Assembly: GCA_964511075.1 (NCBI GenBank)
Contig: CAZEDM010000001.1
Span: 62,001-126,000 of the forward strand
Source of the DNA: CAZEDM01 sp964511075
GTDB lineage: Bacteria > Zixibacteria > MSB-5A5 > RBG-16-43-9
DNA: 64,000 bases
Reading direction: 5' to 3'
Shown: positions 17,867 through 26,962 of the stretch, one piece after another
Layout: every line of letters starts with the position of its first letter
How positions within the stretch are numbered: position 1 is the stretch's first letter
Made by a program: the position numbers and the translations under genes
Notes under the pieces: generated by a model
Database searches by the model: none
The model's input: the letters and a program-made list of their open reading frames with translations, nothing else
What the model was told of the DNA's origin: nothing

Positions 17867-19072
17867 ATGAAGAAAACATATACCTCTCAAAATAAGATTT
17901 CGAACAGACTGAAAAGCCTATCCGCTTTGGGCAAATATATCTTCTCGGAGATGGCCGAGGAGAAGAAAAAAGCCATAAATTCCGGAATCGAGGTCATAGA
18001 TTTATCCTCAGGCAACCCGGACCTTTCACCGTCGAAAGAAATTATCGATGCTTTAAAAATAGAGGCAGATAATCCAGAGAACCATCGGCATCCGGTTTAT
18101 CAGGGAATTATCGAGCTAAAATCTGCGGTTGCTGACTGGTTCTTCCGCAGATTCGAGGTCAAGCTTGACCCTGAGGAGGAGATTCTGATTCTGATCGGTT
18201 CCAAGGAAGGGCTTTCTCATCTGCCTTTGGCTTTTATGAATCCGGATGATTATGCCTTGATACCTGATCCTTCCTACCCTGCTTATAAAAGGAGCGTTAT
18301 CATCTGCGGAGGTAAAGTCCACACACACTCTCTCTTAAGAGAGAATAACTGGTTGCCGGATTTGGATAGGATAAACAAAAAGGTCTTAGGTAAATCCAGA
18401 CTTCTTTACCTGAACTATCCTCATAATCCTACTGGAACTTTAGCTCCTGAAGAATTCTTAGAAAAAGTCATATCCTTTGCTCGAAAAAATAAGCTGATTC
18501 TGTGTAATGATATGGCTTATTCCGAGATTACCTTTGACGGAAAAAAATCTCACAGTTTTCTGGAAATTCCCGGTGCGAAAGAACATACCCTGGAGTTTTA
18601 TTCTTTTTCCAAGACCTACTCTATGACCGGCTGGAGGTTGGGTTTTGTGGTGGGGAACAGAAGACTGATTCGCATCTTAAGGGAACTGAAGGCGAATTTC
18701 GATTCAGGCGTGTTTCACGTGATACAAAAAGCAGCCATAAAGGCACTTTCACTTCCTCCTCAAGTTACCGGAGAAATATGTCGAACATATGAGAATAGAA
18801 GGGATATTTTGGTCCCGGGCTTGAAATCTTCAGGCTGGGAAGTTGACCTGCCTGAAGGAGCTATTTTCGTCTGGGCTAAAATACCGAGAAACAAAAGCTC
18901 AAGGAAAGTGTGCTTTGAGCTTTTGAGAAAAACCGGGGTACTGACCACTCCCGGCTCAGGTTTGGGCTCTGGTGGAGAAGGTTATATAAGGTTCTCCCTG
19001 ACGGCACCTGAGGAGAAGATAAAACAGGCTTTGCAAAGAATGAGAGAACACAAAGACATATGGGGAGGTTAA
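17867..19072 (+). CDS. PLP-dependent class I/II aminotransferase
   Basis: A 401-residue fold-type I aminotransferase. The PLP lysine is Lys249 in YSFSKTYSMTGWRLGF. The NYPHNPTG segment (Asn-Pro that contacts PLP) and the C-terminal IRFSL Arg that binds the substrate carboxylate are also present. The sequence style is close to aspartate- and LL-diaminopimelate-type enzymes, but the amino donor cannot be fixed. The ATG follows GGAGC at short distance. The next gene starts one base after the stop codon, so the two are in one operon. Confidence 0.88.
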   Translation: MKKTYTSQNKISNRLKSLSALGKYIFSEMAEEKKKAINSGIEVIDLSSGNPDLSPSKEIIDALKIEADNPENHRHPVYQGIIELKSAVADWFFRRFEVKLDPEEEILILIGSKEGLSHLPLAFMNPDDYALIPDPSYPAYKRSVIICGGKVHTHSLLRENNWLPDLDRINKKVLGKSRLLYLNYPHNPTGTLAPEEFLEKVISFARKNKLILCNDMAYSEITFDGKKSHSFLEIPGAKEHTLEFYSFSKTYSMTGWRLGFVVGNRRLIRILRELKANFDSGVFHVIQKAAIKALSLPPQVTGEICRTYENRRDILVPGLKSSGWEVDLPEGAIFVWAKIPRNKSSRKVCFELLRKTGVLTTPGSGLGSGGEGYIRFSLTAPEEKIKQALQRMREHKDIWGG

Positions 19073-19073
19073 G

Positions 19074-19829
19074 ATGAAAAAGCTAATTACATTTTTGCTA
19101 ACAGCGGCTTTATTATTCGGCTTTTCCTGTAAGAAGAAGCCTATTGGCCCGGTGAACGAGAAGCCAACTTTCATCATCTACGGGGTGGTGGTTAAGGATA
19201 TGAATACTCCAACTAAAGATATTGCTTCATTCACCGTGTGGAGGAATGATACCCTTTACAATTCCGCAACAGTTAAAGTAGGGAATCAGAATATACCCAA
19301 TATCGGTTCCGGATTATATTATTCTGCTCTTCCCTATAATACCTTTGAGGGGAACACCACTTATATAGATTCTATCATAAGTTCACAGGATACGGTTACT
19401 ATAACTTTTAGCTTCACGATGCCGGATACTTTTAGCATAGGAATTCAATCAGATAAAGATACTTTTACTGCGTCTGATTTTCCTATTGATTTAAATTGGA
19501 CTGTTTCAAACAATCCTGATGGGTATATTCTCGGTGTAGCTAAGGGCGATACTATTTCGGGAGCCATGCTGTACAGCGGTATTATTGGTAGTCCTCCACG
19601 GCCTATTCCACAAACAGCCTTTTATACAGATGGAATGGGTAATCTGGTAATAGGTGATTACTGGATATATATTTTAGCTTATAACAAAAGTTTTGTGAGT
19701 TATTCTGATATGCCTTTTGAGCTACCTTCAGGATTACCTGCTAATAATATTACAGGAGCAAAGGGGACAATAGGGGCAGGAGTTATAGCCAAGAAGGCTA
19801 TTATAACTATGGCTACTTTTTCCCAGTAG
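19074..19829 (+). CDS. Lipoprotein of unknown function
   Basis: A signal peptide with lipobox LFGFSC at residues about 15-20 precedes KKKPIGPVNEKP. The remainder (about 230 residues) is beta-rich with no membrane spans, and it contains an immunoglobulin-like run (FPIDLNWTVSNNPDGYILGV). I recognise no named family. It is tightly linked to the aminotransferase upstream and to MurQ downstream (11 bases), which makes one transcript likely without revealing a shared function. Confidence 0.72.
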   Translation: MKKLITFLLTAALLFGFSCKKKPIGPVNEKPTFIIYGVVVKDMNTPTKDIASFTVWRNDTLYNSATVKVGNQNIPNIGSGLYYSALPYNTFEGNTTYIDSIISSQDTVTITFSFTMPDTFSIGIQSDKDTFTASDFPIDLNWTVSNNPDGYILGVAKGDTISGAMLYSGIIGSPPRPIPQTAFYTDGMGNLVIGDYWIYILAYNKSFVSYSDMPFELPSGLPANNITGAKGTIGAGVIAKKAIITMATFSQ

Positions 19830-19840
19830 TTGGAGTCTTT

Positions 19841-20773
19841 TTGTCTAAAAAAGTATTTGAGGAGATTAAGAATTTAGTTACCGAAGCCAGAAATCCTGCT
19901 ACTTTCGATATCGATTCTGCATCCACTCTCCAGATTTTAAAGCTGATTAACGCTGAGGATAAAAAAGTTCCTCTATCAGTTGAAAAGGTAATCCCCCAGA
20001 TAGCCAGGGGAGTTGAGCTAATCGTCAAAACTTTCAAAGATGGGGGCAGGCTTTACTACATCGGCGCCGGAACCAGCGGAAGGCTGGGGGTTCTGGATGC
20101 GGCGGAATGTCCTCCGACTTTCGGGACTACCCCCAGAATGGTCAAAGGGATAATTGCCGGAGGCAGAAGAAGTTTGATTCGCTCAAAGGAGGGGGCGGAG
20201 GATGATGTTAAAGCCGGAGTTATGGATTTAAGAAAGGCAGGCTTGAAAAAAAATGATACCGTGGTGGGTATAGCAGCATCCAGGAGAACCCCTTACGTAT
20301 TAGCCGGATTGGAATATGCAAAAAGAATTGGGGCAAAAACAATTTTCGTGTTATGCAATCCTATGAGAGGATTAAAAATCAAGCCGGATGTGACCATCTC
20401 TCCTATCCTGGGTCCTGAGGCAATCACCGGTTCCACCCGGATGAAAGCAGGAACTGCCCAGAAGCTGATCTTGAATATGCTTACCACCGCTACAATGATT
20501 AAAACAGGCAAGGTCTATCAGAATCTGATGGTTAACCTGCAAGCAAGAAGCCGGAAACTTGAGGAAAGGTCCAAGCGTATAATAATGGAGGTGACCGGAG
20601 TTGGTTACAAACAGGCAGAGAAATATCTAAAACTTTCCGGAGGTAAAGTCAAAACCGCTTTGGTGATGATACTTTCGAAATCGGATAGAGTCCAAGCAGA
20701 AAGAAGACTGAAAAAAGCAGGTGGATTTGTGAGAAAAGCTGTTGCGGGAGGCTTTAGCCTTCCAAAAAAATGA
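19841..20773 (+). CDS. murQ: N-acetylmuramic acid 6-phosphate etherase
   Basis: Cleaves the lactyl ether of MurNAc-6-phosphate to give GlcNAc-6-phosphate and D-lactate in peptidoglycan recycling. The SIS-domain signature is intact (YIGAGTSGRLGVLDAAECPP), as are the second conserved stretch GPEAITGSTRMKAGTAQK and the helical C-terminal domain. The length of 310 residues is normal. The start is TTG. MurNAc usually arrives as the 6-phosphate through a PTS. No such permease is nearby, but an EIIA-like protein lies 6 kb upstream. Confidence 0.93.
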   Translation: MSKKVFEEIKNLVTEARNPATFDIDSASTLQILKLINAEDKKVPLSVEKVIPQIARGVELIVKTFKDGGRLYYIGAGTSGRLGVLDAAECPPTFGTTPRMVKGIIAGGRRSLIRSKEGAEDDVKAGVMDLRKAGLKKNDTVVGIAASRRTPYVLAGLEYAKRIGAKTIFVLCNPMRGLKIKPDVTISPILGPEAITGSTRMKAGTAQKLILNMLTTATMIKTGKVYQNLMVNLQARSRKLEERSKRIIMEVTGVGYKQAEKYLKLSGGKVKTALVMILSKSDRVQAERRLKKAGGFVRKAVAGGFSLPKK

Positions 20774-20824
20774 AAAGACGCTCAAAAGACCTCCGCTACA
20801 TTTTTCAAAGAAAAAAGGACTCCT

Positions 20825-21157
20825 ATGCCCTATTGTCCAAAATGCAAAGCCGAATATAAACCCGGGGTAGAAAAGTGCAGTGATTGCAATCTCCCGTTAG
20901 TTGATAATCTGCCCCAGGAGACCCCGGAAGGGGTTAAGTATAAGCTTCTTCGCAATCTCCCCAGCAGGCTCTATGCGGAGATGCTGAAGGAATCTCTGCA
21001 GAATCGGGGGATCCCCGCGCTGATCAAAGGGGATGATATCGGGATTATGCTGGGAAGCTACTCCACCACCTCTCCGGTAGAGATAAGCCTATGGGTTCCG
21101 GAAGAGTATTGGGAAGATGCAGATAGAATAGCAGATGGGATGCTGAACCACATCTGA
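20825..21157 (+). CDS. Zinc-ribbon protein with DUF2007-like C-terminal domain
   Basis: A 110-residue cytosolic protein. The N-terminus is a rubredoxin-like ribbon, CPKCKAEYKPGVEKCSDC, with four Cys. The rest (KLLRNLPSRLYAEMLKESLQNRGIPALIKGD, ending in WVPEEYWEDADRIADGML) fits the DUF2007 family of small putative signalling proteins. AAAGGA precedes the ATG. No partner is evident, and copy c of the GAACA palindrome follows the stop codon. Confidence 0.75.
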   Translation: MPYCPKCKAEYKPGVEKCSDCNLPLVDNLPQETPEGVKYKLLRNLPSRLYAEMLKESLQNRGIPALIKGDDIGIMLGSYSTTSPVEISLWVPEEYWEDADRIADGMLNHI

Positions 21158-21174
21158 AAAATTTTGGTAGTGAC

Positions 21175-21187
21175 GGAACACTGTTCT
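21175..21187. repeat. GAACA/TGTTC palindromic repeat, copy c
   Basis: GGAACACTGTTC forms a perfect inner palindrome, 17 bases after the stop of the zinc-ribbon gene. Confidence 0.5.
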
Positions 21188-21302
21188 GGGCTCCCAGCTT
21201 GGTGTGAAAATTACTTCCCCGCACCCTTTTGTAAATCATAATATTTGACGATAATTAAGAAAGGGTAAAAAGGTTTTATCAGACTTACCTAAGGGTATAA
21301 GT

Positions 21303-23048
21303 ATGCCTGAGGAGAAAATTAACCTTCAAGCAGAGTTAGAAGAGTTCCAGGAAGATTCATCCGAGCTTCTTAGAGAGGTCAAGGAACTGGTGACCCTTCT
21401 GGTCAAGACCCTCAAAATATCCTGCATCTATCCTTCGGATAACCCCATACCCAAGGAGTTCAAGAGTAACCTGTTCAAGAAGTTTTCTGATTTTCTGGAG
21501 GAGAATGGCGAATTGAGAATCAGGGTGGATCAATCCAAGCTCTTTTTTAAAGATAAGGTTCTACTGCAGGAGGAGAAGAAAGATGAGGGGGTCTCCTTTG
21601 CCTTATTTCGGGATGGAGTGAGGGAGATAACCTTCCAAAGGGGGGTCGAGCAGGAGGAGATTTACTCATTTCTGGAGATAGTGAGCCGCTGCTTGAAATC
21701 TTTCCTGCCAGAGGATGATATAGTCACCCTTTTCTGGGAGAAGGAATTTTCCCGCATAAAGTTCTTGGTAGTGGATGAGTTCTTGAATGAGGATCTGCTG
21801 GACCTGCCCCAGACTACTGGTGATAAAGAATTGAAGAATTTAGATTATGCGGAGATAGATTTAGAGGAGAAGAGGGAAGAGGGTAAGAAGATCTCCACCA
21901 GGATAGAGATAGAAAGGTTTCTGCGCGATGTTGATCTTGTGCCAGAGAAAGAATTAAAAGAGCTTAAAGCCCTTCTGGATTTGGACAGACAATATGAGCC
22001 CTTAAAAGATTTTTTCTCCATTCTCAAGGAGGTCATTCTGGGGGAAAAGGAATTCCCTGATTTTCTAGAAACAGTCGCCATCCTGGAGAAACTACTGGAT
22101 TCGCTTACAGCTCAGGGGGATTTTTATTTGGCCTCCGAGGTTTTGCTGCTGCTGAAGGAGATAGAGAAAATAGAGGCTGATACAGGGCAGACCAACAGGT
22201 CTGAGAGGATTAAGGAGTCGGTCAATCGGGCAGGGGATAAAGAGAGGGTGAGAGTATTGACTCAGGTTCTGAATCAGGACATCAAGCTGGACCTTTTCTC
22301 TGTCAGAAGATATCTTTCCCTTTTAAACTGGAATATCGTTCCCCATTTAGTGGAGATGCTGGGTGAGCTGGAAAGTTTTCCTGCCAGGAAAATGATTTGC
22401 TCGGTTCTGGAGAACGTAGGGGAGAAGAATATCGACCTTCTGGGTAAGGGGGTCTATGACCGAAGATGGTACGTGGTGAGAAATATAGTGGGAATTTTAG
22501 GTAGAATCGGCTCATCCCGTGCTATTCCCTATCTGAAGAAAACCGTTAGTCATCAGGATATAAGGGTGAGAAAAGAGACCCTGGAGGCACTTTCCCGAAT
22601 CGAGGGTAAGGAAGTCACGGAGGCTCTTTTGAAGGCCTTAGAGGATGCCGAGGAGAGGCTGAGGATCAAAGTGATACAGCTTTTGGCTTTTAGATCTGAT
22701 CCCAAAGCTCTGGAGCATATCTCCGTTTTCCTTCAGAGGAAGGATTTCAAGGAAAGAAGCTATGCGGAAAAAGAGGCGCTATTGCGTACCTGGGCCAAAA
22801 TCGGAGGAGGCGAGGCTATCCCCTTGCTGAGGAGACTGGTACTGAAAAAAGCCTTTTTCAAAAAGGAAAAACAAAAGGAGATATCCCTTCTGGCCTTAAG
22901 GGCACTGGCTTCCATAAATTCACCTTTAAGCCGGGATACTTTAAAAGAGCTTTTTTCGAAAGGGAGCCGGAGAGTTCGCCAGCAAGCAAAAACACTTTGG
23001 GAGAAGACTTCATTGGAGGAAGAAGAAGAGTTTAAAAACCCGGAATAA
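21303..23048 (+). CDS. HEAT-repeat protein with an N-terminal domain shared with the next gene
   Basis: A 581-residue, very acidic, soluble protein. Residues about 345-570 hold HEAT/PBS-lyase-like helical repeats (RWYVVRNIVGILGRIGSSRA, then IRVRKETLEALSRI and similar). Residues about 15-140 resemble the N-terminus of the HD-GYP protein downstream (TLKI..YPS.N, ENGEL, a G.eqEE segment). Such proteins act as scaffolds, probably in signalling with its neighbour. AAGGGT precedes the ATG, and the next gene starts 16 bases after the stop. Confidence 0.78.
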   Translation: MPEEKINLQAELEEFQEDSSELLREVKELVTLLVKTLKISCIYPSDNPIPKEFKSNLFKKFSDFLEENGELRIRVDQSKLFFKDKVLLQEEKKDEGVSFALFRDGVREITFQRGVEQEEIYSFLEIVSRCLKSFLPEDDIVTLFWEKEFSRIKFLVVDEFLNEDLLDLPQTTGDKELKNLDYAEIDLEEKREEGKKISTRIEIERFLRDVDLVPEKELKELKALLDLDRQYEPLKDFFSILKEVILGEKEFPDFLETVAILEKLLDSLTAQGDFYLASEVLLLLKEIEKIEADTGQTNRSERIKESVNRAGDKERVRVLTQVLNQDIKLDLFSVRRYLSLLNWNIVPHLVEMLGELESFPARKMICSVLENVGEKNIDLLGKGVYDRRWYVVRNIVGILGRIGSSRAIPYLKKTVSHQDIRVRKETLEALSRIEGKEVTEALLKALEDAEERLRIKVIQLLAFRSDPKALEHISVFLQRKDFKERSYAEKEALLRTWAKIGGGEAIPLLRRLVLKKAFFKKEKQKEISLLALRALASINSPLSRDTLKELFSKGSRRVRQQAKTLWEKTSLEEEEEFKNPE

Positions 23049-23064
23049 ATTCAGGAGAATTATA

Positions 23065-24540
23065 TTGGACACCCTAACCGACCAGCTAAAAGATCAGACA
23101 AGCAAGGGGAATAAAGAGAATTCAGCAAGTCTTCTGGAAAAAGGGAAGGAGCTGTTGAACTTTTTCCATTCTACCCTGAAGATTGCGCTTTTATACGAGC
23201 CTAATAACGATGCTTTCCAGAAGCAGCTCTCTCCGTTTATGAGTGCGGTTAAGAATATAATCGAGAAGGAGGGAGAACTTTCCCTGAGCACCCAGGAGGG
23301 GTACCTTTTCTTGAATCAGGCGCGGCTGAGATTCGATTTCGAAAGCTATGTGGCTACCAGGTTTATAATAGAGCTCTTACAGAAATTAAAGATATATAAG
23401 CTCACTTTAGAGGCAGGTCTGGAGCAGGAAGAGCTGCAGAGCCTGGTCTACATTCTGGTGCAAGCAGATCCAAATGATAAGGAACCCTATGAAGCTCTGG
23501 AGCAAAGAGTTTTCGAGGAGAATCTGGAGCATCTTCATCTGGAAAAGGAAAAGGAATCTCCCGTCATAGAAGCTGATCAGCTTTCTCTGGATCAGAAGAA
23601 GATAGCCAGGAAAACATTTTTCAAAGCTATCTCCGTGGTGCGGGAGATGAGCCAGAAGACGAACGCCGGCAAAGAGATAAACTTGGTCAAGGTGAAAAGG
23701 ATGGTTCATTCCCTGGTGGACCAGATACTGCAGAACGAGGAGATATTTCTGGAGCTTTCCTCCCTGAAGAACTACGACGAATATACCTACATCCATTCCG
23801 CCAACGTCTGCATATATTCCCTGGTCTTGGGCTTAAGGTTGGGTTTGAGCAAAAGGGAGTTAAGCGAGTTGGGCTTAGCCGCTTTGTTCCACGATATCGG
23901 AAAGGTGAGGTTGCCCTTGGAACTTCTGAATAAACCGGCTGAATTCAATGAATCAGAATGGATGAAGATGAGAAAACATCCGTTGATGGGGGTGAAAAAT
24001 CTACTGGGCAGCTTGAAGCTGGATCCCTTCTCCATCCGGTCTATGCTGGTAAGCTTTGAACACCACCTGAATTTAGACCTTTCCGGTTATCCCCGCCTGA
24101 AAGAGAAAAGGGAGCTGAATCTTTTCTCCCGTATCGTCAGTATTGCTGACTCCTACGATGCCATGACCTCAGGACGGGTATATGCCAAAACACCCTTGCC
24201 GCCGGATGAGGCTTTAAGAAAGATGTTTTATGTTCAGGGGAAGGTTTATGACCCAGTGCTCCTGAAATTCTTCGTTAACATGCTGGGAGTTTATCCGGTA
24301 GGCTCCTTGGTTCTCTTAAGCAGCGGAGATATAGGAATTGTGATAAAGAACAATCCGGATAATCTCTCTTTTCCCAAAGTAAAGATCATTGCAGACCAGA
24401 ACGGGGTGAAGGGTGAACCTGTGATTGTGGACTTGAACAAGATCACTCAAGCCTTTCCAGATAAGGCAAAATCCACGATGATCGTGAGATGCCTGGATCC
24501 TCAGAAACACAATTTTGACCTCTCGCGGTTTATACTTTAA
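23065..24540 (+). CDS. HD-GYP domain protein (probable cyclic-di-GMP phosphodiesterase)
   Basis: A 491-residue cytosolic protein. The N-terminal 150 residues match the upstream HEAT protein. The HD-GYP domain covers about 225-400 with His276-Asp277 in LFHDIGKVRLP, HPLMGV, EHH, and Gly341-Tyr342-Pro343 in SGYPRL. These motifs define the metal-dependent phosphodiesterases that degrade cyclic-di-GMP. No GGDEF cyclase lies in this window. The TTG start is supported by TCAGGAG 7 bases upstream. With the HEAT gene it forms a two-gene operon, possibly extending to the EpsI gene 50 bases on. Confidence 0.88.
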   Translation: MDTLTDQLKDQTSKGNKENSASLLEKGKELLNFFHSTLKIALLYEPNNDAFQKQLSPFMSAVKNIIEKEGELSLSTQEGYLFLNQARLRFDFESYVATRFIIELLQKLKIYKLTLEAGLEQEELQSLVYILVQADPNDKEPYEALEQRVFEENLEHLHLEKEKESPVIEADQLSLDQKKIARKTFFKAISVVREMSQKTNAGKEINLVKVKRMVHSLVDQILQNEEIFLELSSLKNYDEYTYIHSANVCIYSLVLGLRLGLSKRELSELGLAALFHDIGKVRLPLELLNKPAEFNESEWMKMRKHPLMGVKNLLGSLKLDPFSIRSMLVSFEHHLNLDLSGYPRLKEKRELNLFSRIVSIADSYDAMTSGRVYAKTPLPPDEALRKMFYVQGKVYDPVLLKFFVNMLGVYPVGSLVLLSSGDIGIVIKNNPDNLSFPKVKIIADQNGVKGEPVIVDLNKITQAFPDKAKSTMIVRCLDPQKHNFDLSRFIL

Positions 24541-24590
24541 GGGTTGATTTCCATCTTTACTTTCCTATATTATTTCCTGAGGATAGTTCT

Positions 24591-25235
24591 ATGAGCTGGA
24601 AGAAAAAAGAATTCTGGATAGTGGTGGGGATTTTCATTTTAAGCGGCGTGCTGGTGAATCTTCTGCGTTACTCCAGGGTGGAATCAAAAAAAACTGTCAG
24701 TTTCTCACTTATACCTCTGGAATACGAAAAGTGGAAAGGACAGGAATACTTTTTCCCTGATCAGACCTATCAGCTTCTGAAAGCGGATGCCTCCACCTTG
24801 AGAAAATATACCAACGGAGAGGGGAAAGAGCTCTGGCTTTTCATCTCTTATTTCAAAAGCCAGGAATACGGTGCTCAGATTCATTCACCCAAGCACTGTC
24901 TTCCAGGCAGTGGCTGGAAGATATTGAGGAAGGAGAAGAGCCGGATAAATCTCGATACCGGTTCAAGCCTTAAGGTGAATAAACTTCTGATAGCGGAGAA
25001 GAATTCCAAAGAAATTATGTACTACTGGTTTCAGACCAGAGGAGGGATTATTTCCAGCGAGCTGGGTCTGAAATTTGACCTGATGTTAAACTCGCTCAAA
25101 AGAAAACCATCCGATGCGGCTTTTATCCGCATAAATCTGCCCTTAAACCAGCTCTCCGAAAAAGAGGCAAAAGTTTTGCTGGAGGATTTCCTGCAAACCT
25201 TCAGTCCCCGGATAAAAGAGGCGCTTCCTTTTTAA
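24591..25235 (+). CDS. EpsI-like (exosortase-associated, DUF3485) protein
   Basis: A 214-residue protein with one N-terminal membrane segment (about residues 8-25) and an exported body. The EpsI signature is visible: YFKSQEYGAQIHSPKHCLPGSGW, here quoted in part as SQEYGAQIHSPKHCLPGSG, with a conserved Cys. EpsI proteins usually accompany or are fused to exosortases in exopolysaccharide loci. No exosortase or glycan gene is present here, so the copy is an orphan within this window. Its place after a cyclic-di-GMP enzyme may link it to exopolysaccharide control. Confidence 0.75.
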   Translation: MSWKKKEFWIVVGIFILSGVLVNLLRYSRVESKKTVSFSLIPLEYEKWKGQEYFFPDQTYQLLKADASTLRKYTNGEGKELWLFISYFKSQEYGAQIHSPKHCLPGSGWKILRKEKSRINLDTGSSLKVNKLLIAEKNSKEIMYYWFQTRGGIISSELGLKFDLMLNSLKRKPSDAAFIRINLPLNQLSEKEAKVLLEDFLQTFSPRIKEALPF

Positions 25236-25281
25236 GTGATTTCCCTAGATTGAGAAGCTTTGTCTTATTAATTACCGGTAG

Positions 25282-25322
25282 AGGCAATTTCCATTTGGAG
25301 CCAACCGGACATGAATTGCCCC
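25282..25322 (-). repeat. Dispersed 36-base repeat, copy 2
   Basis: The reverse complement reads GGGGCAATTCATGTCCGG ... CTCCAAATGGAAATT and matches 8807-8846 over 36 bases with about five differences. The outer ends (GGCAATT/AATTGCC) form a terminal inverted repeat in this copy. Confidence 0.6.
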
Positions 25323-25325
25323 CTT

Positions 25326-26825
25326 TTATAATAAACCAGGAGCTAAAGTCTTATAGATCTCTTCCGCTATAATTTTATGTCCTTCTTCTGTAGGGTGGCA
25401 GTGGTCTATGAATAGGGCTTCCCTGCCTGCCTTATCGAAGGCCGAGACTGCATCTACCAGTGGAACATCATATTGGGAAGAGAGCTGTTTAAGCTTCTCT
25501 CTATAGGCATTTTTTATCCTCAGGGACTGAAAGTCCAGCTCCTTTGCCTTCTCTAACTCCTCTTCTGCTTCTTTGGATTTACCTGCGTTTTTTAAGACTG
25601 TGCCCAAATTATAGTGAAAGATGGGATATAGGGGCTCTTTTTCGATTGCCCCTCTGAAATAATCCTCTGCCACTTTATAATTCCCCTCTTTCCAGTATAA
25701 GACTCCCAGGTTATTCAGATATACGATATTATCCGGATCGGAGAATAGACCCCTTTCATAAAGAGCCTTGCTTGAGTCAAGATCTCCTTGGTCCTCATAG
25801 GCTGATTTGAAAACAGTTATGGAATACCAATCGATCTTGTTATACACCCGGGCGAAGTGTGCCCAGTCCAGACAGTAGGAGATTTTTCTTTTCAAAAGTT
25901 TTTGAGTCTCATCTGCCATCACCAGCTCGCCTTTCTGGTCTTTCAAGCTGGTGAAAACTTTAAACTGTAAGCCAGCGGGCCATTCCAGAGGAACAGGAAC
26001 GTTGATCAAGTTTATCTTGATATTATTCTGCTGGGCAAGTTTTATCATCTCCTCTATGTTCTGGTAATACTCCTCCGGAGAGACCCTGACCACCACTTCT
26101 TTTTCCTTCTTTTCTCTCAGTTTATTCTCAAAGGAAGCCTTCAAGGGGAGGATGACCTCCTTTAAAAATCTATAGGTGGCAAGACGGTTCAGAATACCCA
26201 AAAACCCCACTAAATTCTGATTTCTGCTCAAAAGCTCTTTGTCTGAGATATATCCGTTTTTGGAGGCATCGTTATTTCCGAAATAGACTATTATCAGATC
26301 AGGTGAATAGCTCAATCCGTAATTTTTAAGGAAGGTCAGTCCCTGAAGAGAAGTGTATCCCGAAACTGCGGCATTTATCAGCTCGAATTTTCTTTGAGGG
26401 AATCTCCGCTTTAGTATCTCAACAAACTGCTCTCCAAAAGCATCTTCTCTTTTCTGTAAACCCAAGCCGACTGGAGCTGAGTCTCCTAATAGAAGAATTC
26501 TATAAGTATTTGGTGGCTTGTTAGTTGAGATCTCAGGACCTAATAACCCAAAGGAGTTGGTTTGAAAGATAGACTTATTCAGATTAGGCTTGAATCTCCA
26601 AAGAAGAAGCGGATCTCTCTGATGCACACCCAAAAAAGTGGAGAAAAGTTCCTGCTGCCAGAGCTTGTTTTCCCGTATGAGCTTTTCCTGGTCTGTGCCT
26701 GTGGCTATAAGATGAAGACCGGACTCCAGAACCCTTAAGGTTATTTCTGAGAAAAGAAAAAAGAGGAGTATAATAGACAGAGAGAAGAAAATATATCTGA
26801 ATTTGAATCCGCTTTTTTTAGACAT
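25326..26825 (-). CDS. Membrane-anchored SGNH hydrolase with TPR repeats
   Basis: About 499 residues with one N-terminal membrane segment (IFFSLSIILLFFLFSEITL). The SGNH/GDSL hydrolase elements are a nucleophile block RILLLGDSAPVGLG, an oxyanion block VYFGNNDASKNG and a catalytic Asp-x-x-His near the end (DHCHPTEEGH). Three TPR units lie between them (NIVYLNNLGVLYWKEGNYKV and following). The start at 26825 is preferred over the longer frame from 26945 because a strong promoter (26853-26881) lies inside that extension. Such proteins often deacylate or acylate glycans, but the substrate is unknown. Confidence 0.82.
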   Translation of the reverse strand: MSKKSGFKFRYIFFSLSIILLFFLFSEITLRVLESGLHLIATGTDQEKLIRENKLWQQELFSTFLGVHQRDPLLLWRFKPNLNKSIFQTNSFGLLGPEISTNKPPNTYRILLLGDSAPVGLGLQKREDAFGEQFVEILKRRFPQRKFELINAAVSGYTSLQGLTFLKNYGLSYSPDLIIVYFGNNDASKNGYISDKELLSRNQNLVGFLGILNRLATYRFLKEVILPLKASFENKLREKKEKEVVVRVSPEEYYQNIEEMIKLAQQNNIKINLINVPVPLEWPAGLQFKVFTSLKDQKGELVMADETQKLLKRKISYCLDWAHFARVYNKIDWYSITVFKSAYEDQGDLDSSKALYERGLFSDPDNIVYLNNLGVLYWKEGNYKVAEDYFRGAIEKEPLYPIFHYNLGTVLKNAGKSKEAEEELEKAKELDFQSLRIKNAYREKLKQLSSQYDVPLVDAVSAFDKAGREALFIDHCHPTEEGHKIIAEEIYKTLAPGLL

Positions 26826-26852
26826 AAGGCTTTCCCTAAAATAAACATACGA

Positions 26853-26881
26853 AAAATAATGGAAGGAAATGTGTATGTCAA
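26853..26881 (-). promoter_or_regulatory. Promoter of the SGNH/TPR gene
   Basis: TTGACA (26881-26876), a 17-base spacer, then TATTTT (26858-26853) on the minus strand. It places transcription start about 20 bases before the ATG at 26825. Confidence 0.65.
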
Positions 26882-26931
26882 GATATGAGAGGACAAACCA
26901 CTGACTTGTAATCTGTGAGAAGAAATAGGTC

Positions 26932-26953
26932 GGGGCATATTGCAATACGCCCC
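26932..26953. repeat. 22-base near-perfect palindrome
   Basis: GGGGCATATTGCAATACGCC followed by CC. It is symmetric around TTGCAA with one mismatched pair. It lies in the gap between the ZIP and SGNH genes. Confidence 0.65.
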
Positions 26954-26962
26954 TACTGTTTG

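Noticed and set aside
26826..26945. 40-codon N-terminal extension of the SGNH/TPR gene
   Set aside because: A TTGACA-17-TATTTT promoter lies inside it, and the signal-anchor begins at the ATG at 26825.
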